A DNA stretch of 64,000 nucleotides from the NCBI GenBank assembly GCA_004799545.1, contig SSMU01000016.1:40656-104655 (forward strand), in the 5' to 3' direction. Source of the DNA: Phenylobacterium sp. (GTDB lineage: Bacteria; Pseudomonadota; Alphaproteobacteria; Caulobacterales; Caulobacteraceae). Below are positions 9,350-18,343 of this stretch, one piece after another (position 1 is the first letter of the stretch; every line of letters begins with the position of its first letter). The notes under the pieces were generated by a model. It was not told where the DNA came from, did no database searches, and worked only from the letters and a program-made list of their open reading frames with translations. The position numbers and the translations under genes are program-made.

Positions 9350-10324
9350 TCAGTAGAGGCCCTTGCGCCGCGCGTACTCGGCCGCCGCGGTGTCGGGCAG
9401 GAACAGCCGCGAGGGGGTCTGCACGAACTTCGGCGCCTGGCCGGTCTTGCGGTAGGCGGCGAGCACGTCCAGCGCCCGCGCGCCCATGTCGGGCGCGAGC
9501 TCGACGGTGGCGTTGGCCTCGCCGGCGGCCATCGCCTGGAAGATGTCCGGCACCCCGTCGATCGAGACGGTGAGGATGTCCTTGCCGGGCTTCAGGCCGG
9601 CTTCCTTCATGGCCTGGATGGCGCCCAGCATCATGTCGTCGTTGTGGGCGTAGACGGCGCAGATGTTCGCCCCGCCGATAGCCTTGATGAAGCCTTCCAT
9701 CACCTCCTTGCCCTTGGCGCGGGTGAACTCGCCGGACTGGGTGCGGACGATGCGGATGTTGGCCGCCTTGGCGATCGCCTCCTGGAAGCCCTTCTTGCGG
9801 TTGGCGACCAGGGTCGAGCCGACCGTGCCCTGCAGCTCCACCACCGGGCAGGCCTTGCCGCCCAGCCGGCCGACCAGCCACTCGCCCGCAACCCGGCCCT
9901 CCAGCGTATTGTCCGCCGCCACGGCCGAGAGGTAGAGGCCCGCGTCCTTGGTCTCGATCGGCCGGTCGAGCAGGATCACCGGGATCTTGGCTTCGCGCGC
10001 TTCGCCGAGCACCTCGTCCCATCCGGTGGAGACCACCGGCGCCAGGAAGATCGCATCGACCCGCTGGGCGATGAACGAGCGGATCGCCTTGATCTCGTTC
10101 TCCTGGCGCTGCTGGCCGTCGGCGACCTTCAGGATCACGCCACGCTGCTTGGCGGCGTCCTGCGCCATCCGGGTCTCGGCGGACCGCCAGCCGGATTCCG
10201 AGCCGACCTGCGCGAAGCCGACGGTGAGCTGGCCCGCGTGTTGCGCCGGCCCCGCACTGCGGCCGCAGCCGGTCAGGATCAGCGCCAACGCGGCCGATGT
10301 CGCCAAGCGAACAACCCAGCTCAT
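9350..10324 (-). CDS. ytfQ: YtfQ-like sugar-binding lipoprotein
   Basis: Periplasmic sugar-binding protein of the importer, 324 residues. The mature part closely follows E. coli YtfQ, which binds the furanose form of galactose: TVGFAQVGSESGWRSAETRM, VYAHNDDMMLGAIQAMKEAG and SIDGVPDIFQAM are near matches. A lipobox, LILTGC, at residues 15-20 indicates a lipid anchor, which the E. coli protein lacks. It is the first gene of the importer-dehydratase-arabinofuranosidase operon, divergent from the GntR gene. Its ligand is probably a furanose pentose; this is inferred from the operon partner. Confidence 0.92.
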   Translation of the reverse strand: MSWVVRLATSAALALILTGCGRSAGPAQHAGQLTVGFAQVGSESGWRSAETRMAQDAAKQRGVILKVADGQQRQENEIKAIRSFIAQRVDAIFLAPVVSTGWDEVLGEAREAKIPVILLDRPIETKDAGLYLSAVAADNTLEGRVAGEWLVGRLGGKACPVVELQGTVGSTLVANRKKGFQEAIAKAANIRIVRTQSGEFTRAKGKEVMEGFIKAIGGANICAVYAHNDDMMLGAIQAMKEAGLKPGKDILTVSIDGVPDIFQAMAAGEANATVELAPDMGARALDVLAAYRKTGQAPKFVQTPSRLFLPDTAAAEYARRKGLY

Positions 10325-10624
10325 CCCGCCCTGTCCTTTTGTTGAGGCGCACTGGCCGGACCTCCGGCCTTGCCCCCCTTATTTGTCCGACATTTGAAGC
10401 TCTGATAAGACAAGAATGCAAGGGGCGCAATCGGCCTACCCGCTGGGGTTTTCCGGTGCGGCCTCGGCGGGATCGCGCGTCCGACGCGGGCCGCCGAAGC
10501 CGAGCGCCGCGCCTAGGCGGTCACTCGCCGATGGCGTAGAAACACCGGCGGATCGGCCGGTTGCGCCCCCCAGGGTCGGGCAACAGGCTCGGCGGACGTG
10601 AGTGTTTGAGCAATTGGGGCGCGG
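10325..10624. other. Divergent intergenic region between ytfQ-like and GntR genes
   Basis: This 300-bp gap must hold the promoters of both divergent transcripts. Two candidate operator elements (10382-10395 and 10401-10414) lie on the ytfQ side. The segment 10440-10610 is GC-rich; no further gene or clear promoter box was seen there. Confidence 0.5.
10382..10395. promoter_or_regulatory. Candidate GntR operator, TGTCCGACA palindrome
   Basis: TTTGTCCGACATTT contains TGTC-C-GACA, a perfect short inverted repeat matching the TNGTNNNACN pattern of GntR/FCD sites. It lies 58 bp upstream of the ytfQ-like gene in the divergent ytfQ/gntR region. A related half-site, CTTGTCTTATCAGA on the reverse strand, follows at 10401-10414. 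Together they could serve autoregulation and control of the importer operon. Confidence 0.45.
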
Positions 10625-11365
10625 TTGAACGTTCAGAGAAAACGAGACGTTCTCGGCGGCAAGCCCGAACGCGGTAAGTCGCGGCTCCACGGCGCCATAG
10701 CCCAGCGCCTCGGAATGGCGATCGTCTCGGGGCGCATCCAGCCCGGCGAGGTGCTGGCCAACGAGATCGATTCCAGCGAGCAGCTCAGCGTCTCGCGCAG
10801 CGCCTATCGCGAGGCGGTCAAGATGCTGGCCGCCAAGGGGATGGTGGAGAGCCGGCCGAAAACCGGCACCACCGTGAGCGCCCGCAGCCGGTGGAACCTG
10901 CTCGATCCGGACGTCCTGGCCTGGATCATCGAATCCGGACCGACCGAAGAATTCCTGCGCGGGCTGTTCGAGCTTCGGATGATCGTGGAGCCAGCCGCCG
11001 CGGCCCTGGCCGCCGAGCGGCGGACATCGGCGCAACTGGCCCATATGCGCCAGGCGCTGCAGGCGATGGAGCGCCATACCCTCAAGACGGAGGAGGGCCG
11101 CGCGGCCGATCGGGAATTCCACGACGTGATCCTGGAGGCGACCGGCAACGATCTGCTGATCAGCCTATCCAGCAGCATCGGCGCCGCGATCCGCTGGACC
11201 ACGATCTTCAAGCAGCGAAAGCGGGAGTTGCCGCGCGATCCGCTACCCGACCACTGGCGGGTGTTCGACGCCATTGCTGCGGGCGGACCGGCGGAAGCGC
11301 GGCGCACCATGGAGGAGTTGGTGGGGTTGGCGCTCGAGGATACGCGCGGCTCCCTGGACAACTGA
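10625..11365 (+). CDS. GntR-family (FCD/FadR subgroup) transcriptional regulator
   Basis: 246 residues: a winged helix-turn-helix at about 20-85 (SRLHGAIAQRLGMAIVSGRI, then SEQLSVSRSAYREAVKMLAAKGMV) followed by an all-helical FCD ligand domain with metal-site-like residues in ELRMIVEP, DREFHDVI and HWRVFDAI. It is the only regulator gene in the arabinan locus, lying between the two importer operons, so it probably senses a sugar acid or keto-deoxy acid and represses them. The start at 10625 is TTG with a weak ribosome site. A start up to about 15 codons downstream would leave the DNA-binding domain intact. Confidence 0.88.
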   Translation: MNVQRKRDVLGGKPERGKSRLHGAIAQRLGMAIVSGRIQPGEVLANEIDSSEQLSVSRSAYREAVKMLAAKGMVESRPKTGTTVSARSRWNLLDPDVLAWIIESGPTEEFLRGLFELRMIVEPAAAALAAERRTSAQLAHMRQALQAMERHTLKTEEGRAADREFHDVILEATGNDLLISLSSSIGAAIRWTTIFKQRKRELPRDPLPDHWRVFDAIAAGGPAEARRTMEELVGLALEDTRGSLDN

Positions 11366-11407
11366 TGGGTCTCGCGGCGCGGCGCGATTTCCACGGCTGG
11401 ACGCGGA

Positions 11408-11445
11408 TTGACAACCGGACGCTTACGATAAATTGTCTGAGTAAT
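11408..11445 (+). promoter_or_regulatory. Promoter with overlapping TGTCTGAGT operator before the CUT1 importer operon
   Basis: TTGACA at 11408-11413 is a consensus -35. The A+T-rich TAAATT at 11429-11434 (15-bp spacing) is a possible -10. The motif ATTGTCTGAGTAAT at 11432-11445 overlaps its end, where a bound repressor would block transcription. The importer ATPase gene starts 156 bp downstream. Confidence 0.5.
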
Positions 11446-11601
11446 AGGCGTGAGCCCGCTTCCGCCGACCGATTTGGGGGACTGCCCGTGAGCGCAGGAA
11501 ACGATGCCGCGCGATGTCTCCTGGCCCCTTCCGTCCGCGCTCGGCTCTAGCCGGCGACGTCTCGTGGGCCCGGCCCGGACGACAGAATTGAGGCGCGCGG
11601 C

Positions 11602-12699
11602 GTGTCCAGCCTGGAACTGACCAACATCAGCAAGCGATTCGGCGCCGTTTCGGTGTTCCAGGGTCTGTCGCTGACCATCGCCGCGGGCGAGTTCGTGGCC
11701 TTCCTCGGCCCCTCCGGCTGCGGCAAGTCCACCCTGTTGCGGATCATCGCCGGCCTCGAGCGCGCCGACAGCGGCGAGATCCGCCTGGGCGATCAGCGCA
11801 TCGACACGCTTGCGCCCGGCGCGCGCGGCGTCGCCATGGTCTTCCAGCACTATGCGCTCTACCCGCACATGACGGTGCGGGAGAACATCGCCTTCGGCCT
11901 GCGCAACGGCGGCGCGCCGAAGGCGGAGATCGCCGAACGGGTGGCTGAGGCGGCCCGCGTCCTCGAGATCGGCCCCCTGCTCGACAAGAAGCCCGGCACC
12001 CTATCCGGCGGCGAACGTCAGCGGGTGGCGATCGGCCGGGCGATCGTCAAGCAACCGCGGCTGTTCCTGTTTGACGAGCCGCTGGCCAATCTCGACGCGG
12101 CCCTGCGCACCCGGACCCGGCTGGAGCTGGCGCAGCTTCGCCGGCGCGTGCGGGCGACCATGATCATGGTCACCCACGACCAGGTCGAGGCGATGACCCT
12201 GGCCGACCGCGTGGTGGTGATGAACCAGGGCGAGATCCAGCAGGTCGGCACGCCCATGCAGATCTACGACCGGCCGGCCAACACCTTCGTGGCGGGCTTC
12301 GTCGGCTCGCCGCGCATGACCCTGGCGCCGGTCGGCCTCGTCCCCGGCGACGCGCGCTTCGCCACCGTACGGTTGGGCGACGGCTCGCAGGTCTCCACGC
12401 GCGTCCCGCGGGCGGATTTGCCGAGCGAGGGCCTGCTGCTGGGCCTGCGGCCCGAGTGCGTGCGGCTCGGCCCGCCGCGGCCCGGCGAGCCCACGGCGCA
12501 GGTCGAGTTCATCGAGCGGCTGGGCGACCGGACGCTGGTCTATGTGAAGCTCGGTGACGGGACTGCGGTGACGGCCGAGGACAAGGGCGCCAGCCAGGCC
12601 CAGGTGGGCCAAACCGTCGGCCTGCGCCTGGCGGCGGCGGCGGCGCACCTGTTCGGACCGGACGGCCGGGGACACCATGCAGCGGGGCGCGCGGGATGA
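11602..12699 (+). CDS. CUT1 sugar ABC transporter ATPase (MalK/UgpC type)
   Basis: 365-residue ATPase with Walker A GPSGCGKSTL (about residue 37), the signature LSGGERQRVAIGRA, Walker B LFLFDEPLANLD and a C-terminal TOBE-like domain from about 240. It energises the two permeases that follow. The start is GTG at 11602, after a gap holding a candidate promoter and operator. The stop overlaps the next start as ATGA. The operon order ATPase, permease, permease, binding protein, cytoplasmic arabinofuranosidase suggests import of arabino-oligosaccharides, like AraNPQ-MsmX of Bacillus. The substrate is an inference. Confidence 0.92.
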   Translation: MSSLELTNISKRFGAVSVFQGLSLTIAAGEFVAFLGPSGCGKSTLLRIIAGLERADSGEIRLGDQRIDTLAPGARGVAMVFQHYALYPHMTVRENIAFGLRNGGAPKAEIAERVAEAARVLEIGPLLDKKPGTLSGGERQRVAIGRAIVKQPRLFLFDEPLANLDAALRTRTRLELAQLRRRVRATMIMVTHDQVEAMTLADRVVVMNQGEIQQVGTPMQIYDRPANTFVAGFVGSPRMTLAPVGLVPGDARFATVRLGDGSQVSTRVPRADLPSEGLLLGLRPECVRLGPPRPGEPTAQVEFIERLGDRTLVYVKLGDGTAVTAEDKGASQAQVGQTVGLRLAAAAAHLFGPDGRGHHAAGRAG

Positions 12700-13577
12700 G
12701 CGCTGGCGACGGCTATCGCGGCCGCGGCGGCCTGGTCGGCTACCTCTTCGCCGGGCCCTATCTCGTCGCCTACGGCGCCCTGCTGGTCTATCCGCTGCTG
12801 GCCGGCATGGCGCTCAGCCTGCACAAGGCCGATCTGTTCGGCGGCCGCGAGTTCGTGGCGTTCGAGAACTATCGGCGCCTGGTCTCCGACACCGTCTTCC
12901 GCCAGGCGGTCGGCAACACCTTGTACTTCACCCTGCTGACCGTCCCGGCGCTGACCGTCATCTCGCTCGCGTTGGCGCTGGCGCTGAACAAGGCCGGGCG
13001 GCTGGCGGCCTTCTTCCGCGGGGTGTTCTTTTCATCCTCGGTGCTTTCGGTGACCATCGTCACCCTGATCTGGCGCTTCGTGCTGACTCCGGACGGCGGG
13101 CTGATCGCCAACGGGCTGAAGGCCGCGGGCCGCGCGCCGATACCGTTCCTGAGCGACCCGCACCTCGCCCTGCCCGGCATCGCGCTGACCACCGTCTGGT
13201 GGTGCCTCGGCTTGCCGATGATGCTGTTCCTGGCCGGACTGCAGCAGATTCCGGGTGAGCTCTACGAAGCCGCCGCCCTCGACGGCACGAGCGCCTGGCG
13301 CACCTTCTGGCGGATCACCCTGCCGTTGATCGGTCGCACCCTGCTGGTCGTCGTACTGATCGAGTCGGTGATGCAGTTCCAGCTGTTCGGCCAGTCGCAG
13401 ATCATGACCCAGGGCGGCCCGAACGGCGCGTCGCGGCCGATCGTGCTGTTCATTTACGAAGTTGCGTTCCGACGTTGGGACGTCGGCTATGCGGCGTCCG
13501 CCTCGGAGGTGCTCTTCGCGCTGATCCTGCTGGCCAGCGCCCTGCAGTACGCGGCCACGCGGGAGCGGCGGCGGTGA
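12696..13577 (+). CDS. CUT1 sugar ABC transporter permease (MalF/UgpA type)
   Basis: 293-residue inner-membrane permease with six expected membrane segments, the first at about 15-38. The cytoplasmic EAA loop reads ELYEAAALDGTSAWRTFWRI at about 188-207 and docks the ATPase. The ATG at 12696 overlaps the ATPase stop, and its own stop overlaps the GTG of the next permease, so the three genes are translationally coupled. Confidence 0.92.
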   Translation: MSAGDGYRGRGGLVGYLFAGPYLVAYGALLVYPLLAGMALSLHKADLFGGREFVAFENYRRLVSDTVFRQAVGNTLYFTLLTVPALTVISLALALALNKAGRLAAFFRGVFFSSSVLSVTIVTLIWRFVLTPDGGLIANGLKAAGRAPIPFLSDPHLALPGIALTTVWWCLGLPMMLFLAGLQQIPGELYEAAALDGTSAWRTFWRITLPLIGRTLLVVVLIESVMQFQLFGQSQIMTQGGPNGASRPIVLFIYEVAFRRWDVGYAASASEVLFALILLASALQYAATRERRR

Positions 13578-14422
13578 CGGCGGCCGGCGTGAAAGGCCCG
13601 TCGCTCGCTGGCTTCACCCCGGCCGGCCTGGCCGGGGTCGCCCTCGCGGCGGCGGTGATGATCACGCCGCTGCTGTGGACCGTCGGCCTGTCGCTGAAGC
13701 CCAATTTCGAACTGATGCGCGACACTAGTTCAGTGTTCGGTCCGCCCTACACACTCGAGAACTATCGCGCGATCCTCGCCAACTCGAATGTGTTCCGCTG
13801 GGTGTTCAACAGCACGGTGGTCTCGCTGAGCACGACCTTCGGCGTGCTCGCCCTCTCGTCGCTGGCCGGCTACGCCTTCGCACGGCTCGAATTCCGTGGG
13901 CGCCGTGCGCTGTTCGTGGCCGTCCTCCTCGGCCTCGCCATCCCGGAGCAGGCGGTGATCATCGCCCGCCATCAGATGTTCAGCGCGCTGCATCTGCACA
14001 ACACCTACCCCGGCCTGATCCTGCCCGGGCTGTCGGCGCCCTTCGGCGTCTTCCTGATGACCCAATATTTCCGCGGCATCCCGGTCGAGCTCGACGAGGC
14101 GGCCCTGCTGGACGGGGCGTCGCACTTCACCATCTTCTGGAAGGTGCTGCTGCCGCTCACCCTGCCGGCCCAGGCGACGCTCGGCATCTTCACCTTCCTG
14201 GCCTCGTGGAATGACTACTGGTGGCCGCTGATCTCGGCGACGCGCAGCAGCATGTTCACCCTCACCGTCGGCGTCGCCTCGTCCCAGATGAACTTCGCCC
14301 AGACCAGCGGGCTCGGCTACCTGATGGCCCAGGCGGTCTTCGCCTCCGTCCCGATCCTGATCGTCTACGCCCTCTTCCAGCAGCACATCGTCCGCGCCGT
14401 GGCCGGGGCCGCAACGCGATGA
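13574..14422 (+). CDS. CUT1 sugar ABC transporter permease (MalG/UgpE type)
   Basis: 282-residue second permease with the EAA loop ELDEAALLDGASHFTIFWKV at about 170-190 and the family ending PILIVYALFQQHIVRA. The GTG at 13574 was chosen because it makes a 4-bp overlap with the previous stop; the frame is open about 100 bp upstream, but that part only mirrors the preceding gene. The stop overlaps the ATG of the binding protein. Confidence 0.91.
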   Translation: MTAAGVKGPSLAGFTPAGLAGVALAAAVMITPLLWTVGLSLKPNFELMRDTSSVFGPPYTLENYRAILANSNVFRWVFNSTVVSLSTTFGVLALSSLAGYAFARLEFRGRRALFVAVLLGLAIPEQAVIIARHQMFSALHLHNTYPGLILPGLSAPFGVFLMTQYFRGIPVELDEAALLDGASHFTIFWKVLLPLTLPAQATLGIFTFLASWNDYWWPLISATRSSMFTLTVGVASSQMNFAQTSGLGYLMAQAVFASVPILIVYALFQQHIVRAVAGAATR

Positions 14423-15747
14423 TCGGGAACCTGAGACTCGGGATGCGGTGCGCCGCGGCGGCGGCCTGGCTGCTGCTTGCGCCGGCCTGCGCGCCCAAGG
14501 ACGCGCGCACCGAGATCGTGCTGCAGCGGTTCTTCGGCGAATGCGGCGCGACCTACGGCGGCAAGACCGACGTCGCCGCGGCCGAAGGCGAGTGCGGGAT
14601 CATGACCACCCTGGTCAACCGATTCAACGCGGAGAACCCGGACATCCGCGTGAAGGTGAACACCGTCGCCTGGCCGGGCTATGACCAGCTCTCGGCCCAG
14701 CTCGCGGCCGGCGATCCGCCGGACATCGTCACCATGCACCAGTCGGCGATCTCGGACTACGCCGCGCGGCGCCTGATCGAGCCGATGGACGCCACGCTTC
14801 GCCAGGCTGGCGTCGACGTGGCCGGCTTCACGCCGGCCGCGCGGCAAGGCGTCACCAAGCAGGGGCGGATCTGGGGCCTGCCGATGGACAACTGGGCCAT
14901 GCTGTTCCACGTCAACACCGCCCTGTTCGCGCAGGCCGGCCTGATGCGCGGCGGCGAGGCGATCCTGCCGACCAGCCCCGACGAGCTGCTCGCCCAGGCC
15001 CGCCAGTTCAAGGCCCGCACCGGCAAGCCCTACCTGATCCAGTCGGAGGCCAACGAGACCGCCGCCTATGCGCGGAACCTCTACACCTACCTGATGGGCC
15101 AGGGGGCGGTGATCTTCCCCGACGCCAAGCACATCCGCCTCGACACGCCGGAGGCGCGCCGCGTCGTGGCCCTGTTCCGAACGCTGAACCAAGAGGGCCT
15201 CAGCACGCGCAACCAGGACTATTCGGCCGCGACGGCGAGCTTCATCCGTGGCGACGGCGGGGTCTATCTGGTGGGCACTTGGATGATCGGCGACTTCGAG
15301 AAGGAAGCGCGCACGCCCGGCCAACCGCTCTACAGGAGCTACGCCGTCTATCCCTATCCGCAGCTCTATGCCCGTGACGCCGAGTTCGTCGACGGCCACG
15401 CCTGGGTCTTGCCGGTCCGCGCACACACACCGGCCCAGCGTCGGGCGCTGGTGCGGCTTTTGAAGTATATGGCCGACAACGATTTCGAATGGTCGCGCAC
15501 CGGCCATCTGCCGGCCTATGCCTCGATCATCGCGAGCCGCAGGTTCCAGGACCTGCCGCACCGGCGCGACCTCGCGCGCCTGACGGTGATCGGCTCGCCG
15601 CTGCCCAGCTACGTGCAGCGCCAGTTCGCCATCCAGGACATCGTCGGTGACGAGTTGGCCTCTGCGATCAGCGGCGCCAAGCCGACGGACCAGGCTCTGG
15701 CCGACGCCGAGCGGCGCGTCGACGATCTCCTCTTCAACCTCCTTTGA
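14419..15747 (+). CDS. Extracellular sugar-binding protein of the CUT1 importer
   Basis: 442-residue solute-binding protein. An N-terminal hydrophobic segment ends in LLLAPACAPK, so it may be a lipoprotein with a poor lipobox, or simply be secreted. The body has SBP family 1 features: VNRFNAENPDIRVKVNTVAW near 70, AQLAAGDPPDIVTMHQ near 95, and FIRGDGGVYLVGTWMIGDF near 275. The ATG at 14419 overlaps the permease stop as ATGA. An oligosaccharide ligand is inferred from the cytoplasmic arabinofuranosidase encoded next. Confidence 0.9.
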   Translation: MIGNLRLGMRCAAAAAWLLLAPACAPKDARTEIVLQRFFGECGATYGGKTDVAAAEGECGIMTTLVNRFNAENPDIRVKVNTVAWPGYDQLSAQLAAGDPPDIVTMHQSAISDYAARRLIEPMDATLRQAGVDVAGFTPAARQGVTKQGRIWGLPMDNWAMLFHVNTALFAQAGLMRGGEAILPTSPDELLAQARQFKARTGKPYLIQSEANETAAYARNLYTYLMGQGAVIFPDAKHIRLDTPEARRVVALFRTLNQEGLSTRNQDYSAATASFIRGDGGVYLVGTWMIGDFEKEARTPGQPLYRSYAVYPYPQLYARDAEFVDGHAWVLPVRAHTPAQRRALVRLLKYMADNDFEWSRTGHLPAYASIIASRRFQDLPHRRDLARLTVIGSPLPSYVQRQFAIQDIVGDELASAISGAKPTDQALADAERRVDDLLFNLL

Positions 15748-15769
15748 CGGCCAAGCCTAAGAGACCCAG

Positions 15770-17281
15770 ATGCTGAGCGCCTCGATCTACGCCGACACCA
15801 ACTTCGTCATCTCGCCGCTGGACCGGCGCCTGTTCGGCACCTTCGTCGAGCACCTGGGCCGCTGCGTCTACGGCGGCATCTACGAGCCCGGCCATCCCAC
15901 CGCCGACGCGCAAGGCTTCCGCGGCGACGTGATGGCGCTGACCCGCGAGCTCGGCCCGACCATCGTCCGCTATCCCGGGGGCAACTTCCTCTCGGGCTAC
16001 AACTGGGAGGACGGCGTCGGGCCGAAGGACCAGCGTCCCACCAAGCTCGACCTCGCCTGGGGCACCACCGAGACCAATGAATTCGGGACCAACGAATTCA
16101 TCGACTGGTGCCGCGCCGCCGATATCGAGCCGATGTTCGCGGTCAACCTGGGCACCCGCGGCGCCGATGAGGCCCGCTGCTTCCTCGAGTACTGCAACCA
16201 CCCCGGCGGCAGCCACTATTCGGACCTCCGGCGGGCGCACGGCTACGAGGCCCCGCACGACATCAAGTTCTGGTGCCTGGGCAACGAGATGGATGGGCCC
16301 TGGCAGATCTGCCAGAAGACGGCCAACGAGTACGGCCGGATCGCCCAGGAGACCGCCAAGGCGATGCGCATGCTCGACAGGTCGCTGACATTGGCCGCCT
16401 GCGGCTCCTCCCAGCGCGAGATGCCCACCTACGCCGCCTGGGAGCACGAGGTGCTGAACCAGTGCTTCAACCAGGTCGATTTCATCTCGCTGCACGCCTA
16501 CTTCAAGAATGAGGCGGACGACATCGAGACCTATTTCACCTCGCTCGAGGACCTGAATTTCTTCATCAAGGAGGTGGCGGCGATCGCCGACACCGTCGCC
16601 TCGCAGAAGCGCTCCACCAAGCGGATCATGCTGTCGCTGGACGAGTGGAACGTCTGGTACAAGGCCCGGACCCCCGCCGACCTGAAGGGGGTGGACTGGG
16701 CCAAGGCCCCGCCGCTGCTCGAGGAGATCTACACCTTCGAGGACGCGCTGATCGTCGGCGGCGCCCTGATCGTGATGATGAACAACGCCGACCGCGTGAA
16801 GACCGCCTGCCTGGCGCAGCTGGTCAATGTGATCGGCGCGATCTTCACCGAGACCGGCGGCCCCGCCTGGCGCCAGACCATCTTCCATCCCTTCGCCCTG
16901 GCCTCGCGCGTCGGCCATGGCGTGGTGTTGCAGCCGCGGGTGCAGACCGAGGGCTACGCGACGGCGGCGCATCCGTTCGTGCCCTATCTGCTCTCCACCG
17001 TGCTGCACAATCCGGAGACCGGCGAGGCGGTGGTGTTCGCCCTGAACCGCAGCACCAAGGAGGAGATGGACCTGCAGATCGACCTGCGCGGCGTCGGCGA
17101 GCGGCTGGAGCTGCGGGCGGCGACCGAGCTGCACCACGCGGATCTCAAGGCGATCAACAGCAAGGCCGCGCCGGACGAGGTGTCGCCGAAGGCCAACGCG
17201 CAGGTCTCCGTCGAGGGCTCGCGCGTCCAGGCGCGGCTCAAGCCGCAGTCCTGGAACGTCATCCACCTGGCCGGCGGCTGA
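15770..17281 (+). CDS. abfA: Cytoplasmic GH51 alpha-L-arabinofuranosidase
   Basis: 503 residues, the usual length of bacterial AbfA, without a signal peptide. It should cleave imported arabino-oligosaccharides to L-arabinose. The acid/base glutamate is in WCLGNEMDGP (residue 173) and the nucleophile in SLDEWNVWY (residue 292), close to the positions in characterised GH51 enzymes. RYPGGNFLSGYNWEDG near 67-82 is a further family mark. It lies 22 bp after the binding-protein gene as the last gene of the forward operon and converges on the GH43 gene. Confidence 0.95.
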   Translation: MLSASIYADTNFVISPLDRRLFGTFVEHLGRCVYGGIYEPGHPTADAQGFRGDVMALTRELGPTIVRYPGGNFLSGYNWEDGVGPKDQRPTKLDLAWGTTETNEFGTNEFIDWCRAADIEPMFAVNLGTRGADEARCFLEYCNHPGGSHYSDLRRAHGYEAPHDIKFWCLGNEMDGPWQICQKTANEYGRIAQETAKAMRMLDRSLTLAACGSSQREMPTYAAWEHEVLNQCFNQVDFISLHAYFKNEADDIETYFTSLEDLNFFIKEVAAIADTVASQKRSTKRIMLSLDEWNVWYKARTPADLKGVDWAKAPPLLEEIYTFEDALIVGGALIVMMNNADRVKTACLAQLVNVIGAIFTETGGPAWRQTIFHPFALASRVGHGVVLQPRVQTEGYATAAHPFVPYLLSTVLHNPETGEAVVFALNRSTKEEMDLQIDLRGVGERLELRAATELHHADLKAINSKAAPDEVSPKANAQVSVEGSRVQARLKPQSWNVIHLAGG

Positions 17282-17283
17282 GA

Positions 17284-17298
17284 GGCCGCGGCGCGGCC
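17284..17298. terminator. GC hairpin between convergent abfA and GH43 genes
   Basis: GGCCGC-GGC-GCGGCC forms a 6-bp stem with a 3-nt loop in the 27-bp convergent gap. There is no U-run on either strand, so an intrinsic terminator role is uncertain. Confidence 0.3.
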
Positions 17299-17308
17299 GG
17301 GCGGCGGT

Positions 17309-18325
17309 TCAGACCGCCACCGGCCAGCCGTCGTCGCTCCAGCCCAGCCGGGCGATCCGCAAGGTCGGCGCGCCCTTATTGGCGCTGTCGTAGGCGTGAT
17401 AGACGATGAACTCACGCCCCCCGTCCCGCAGGATCGAGGCGCCGCCTGGCCCCTTGAAGCGGCCGCTCGGATCGAGCTTGGCGTGCAGCACCAGGAAGCC
17501 GCCGCCCTCCATCAGGGCGTGGCCCTCGCGATCGACGTACGGCCCCTCCACCGCCTTCGAGCGCCCCACGGCCGTGTAGTAGCTGCTGTCCACGCCGCGG
17601 CAGCAGAAGTCGAAGGCCGCGAACAGGTACCACCAGTCGCCCCGGCGGATGATGAAGGCCGCCTCGATGGCGTCCGGCGTCCGGCGTCGGGCCAGGCTGT
17701 GCAGCGGGGCGTCGGGGCGCGGCCTGCCGGTCGCGGGGTCGAGCTCGACCAGCTTCAGGCCAGACCAGAAGCTGCCGAACGCCAGCCAGGCGCGCCCGTC
17801 GTCGCCCACCACCAGGTTGGGATCGATGCAATTGTAGTCGTCGCGGACGCTGGAGCGGATCACCGCCCCCTCGTCACGCCAACCGAAGTCCGCCGCCTGC
17901 GGGTCCAGCGTCGGCGTGGTCATCAGCCCGATCACCGAGTGGTTCTTCCCGAAGCTCGAGACCGCGTAATAGAGATGATAGCGCCCGTTCAGCAGGCCGA
18001 TGTCCGGCGCCCAGGCGCCGCGCGCTTCGGGGATCTCCCGCTGCGCCCAATCCGGTAGCTTCTCCAGCGCCGGGGCCCGCTCGGTCCAGGTCGTCAGGTC
18101 CGTGGATGTGCGCCACGGGATCGCGCCCCGCGCCGCCGGCGAGGAGCCGGTGCAGAACAGGTGGAAGGTCGCGCCCTGCCGGATCATGCAGGGGTCGTGC
18201 ACCGGGGAGATGTCGCCCTTCAGCCGGTCGTTGAGCACGCCCTGTCCCTGCGCTGCGCCGGGCGCGGCGATGGCTGCGGCGCCGATCAGCAGGCTTCTGC
18301 GGTTCATCGGCGCGAAGGTGCTCAT
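17309..18325 (-). CDS. GH43 endo-1,5-alpha-L-arabinanase, exported
   Basis: Hydrolyses the alpha-1,5-arabinan backbone outside the cytoplasm. The GH43 triad is visible: aspartate base in SPVHDPCMI, modulator aspartate in DDYNCIDPNLVV and acid glutamate in PDAIEAAFIIRRGDWWYLF, the pattern of the arabinanase subfamily. The N-terminus MSTFAPMNRRSLLIGAAAIA is a twin-arginine-like signal. The start at 18325 (or 18307) is preferred over 18391 because the longer reading would include a 10-bp hairpin and non-signal sequence. It lies 90 bp downstream of the TonB receptor on the same strand. Confidence 0.9.
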   Translation of the reverse strand: MSTFAPMNRRSLLIGAAAIAAPGAAQGQGVLNDRLKGDISPVHDPCMIRQGATFHLFCTGSSPAARGAIPWRTSTDLTTWTERAPALEKLPDWAQREIPEARGAWAPDIGLLNGRYHLYYAVSSFGKNHSVIGLMTTPTLDPQAADFGWRDEGAVIRSSVRDDYNCIDPNLVVGDDGRAWLAFGSFWSGLKLVELDPATGRPRPDAPLHSLARRRTPDAIEAAFIIRRGDWWYLFAAFDFCCRGVDSSYYTAVGRSKAVEGPYVDREGHALMEGGGFLVLHAKLDPSGRFKGPGGASILRDGGREFIVYHAYDSANKGAPTLRIARLGWSDDGWPVAV

Positions 18326-18343
18326 GACGTTCACCAAGAAGGC

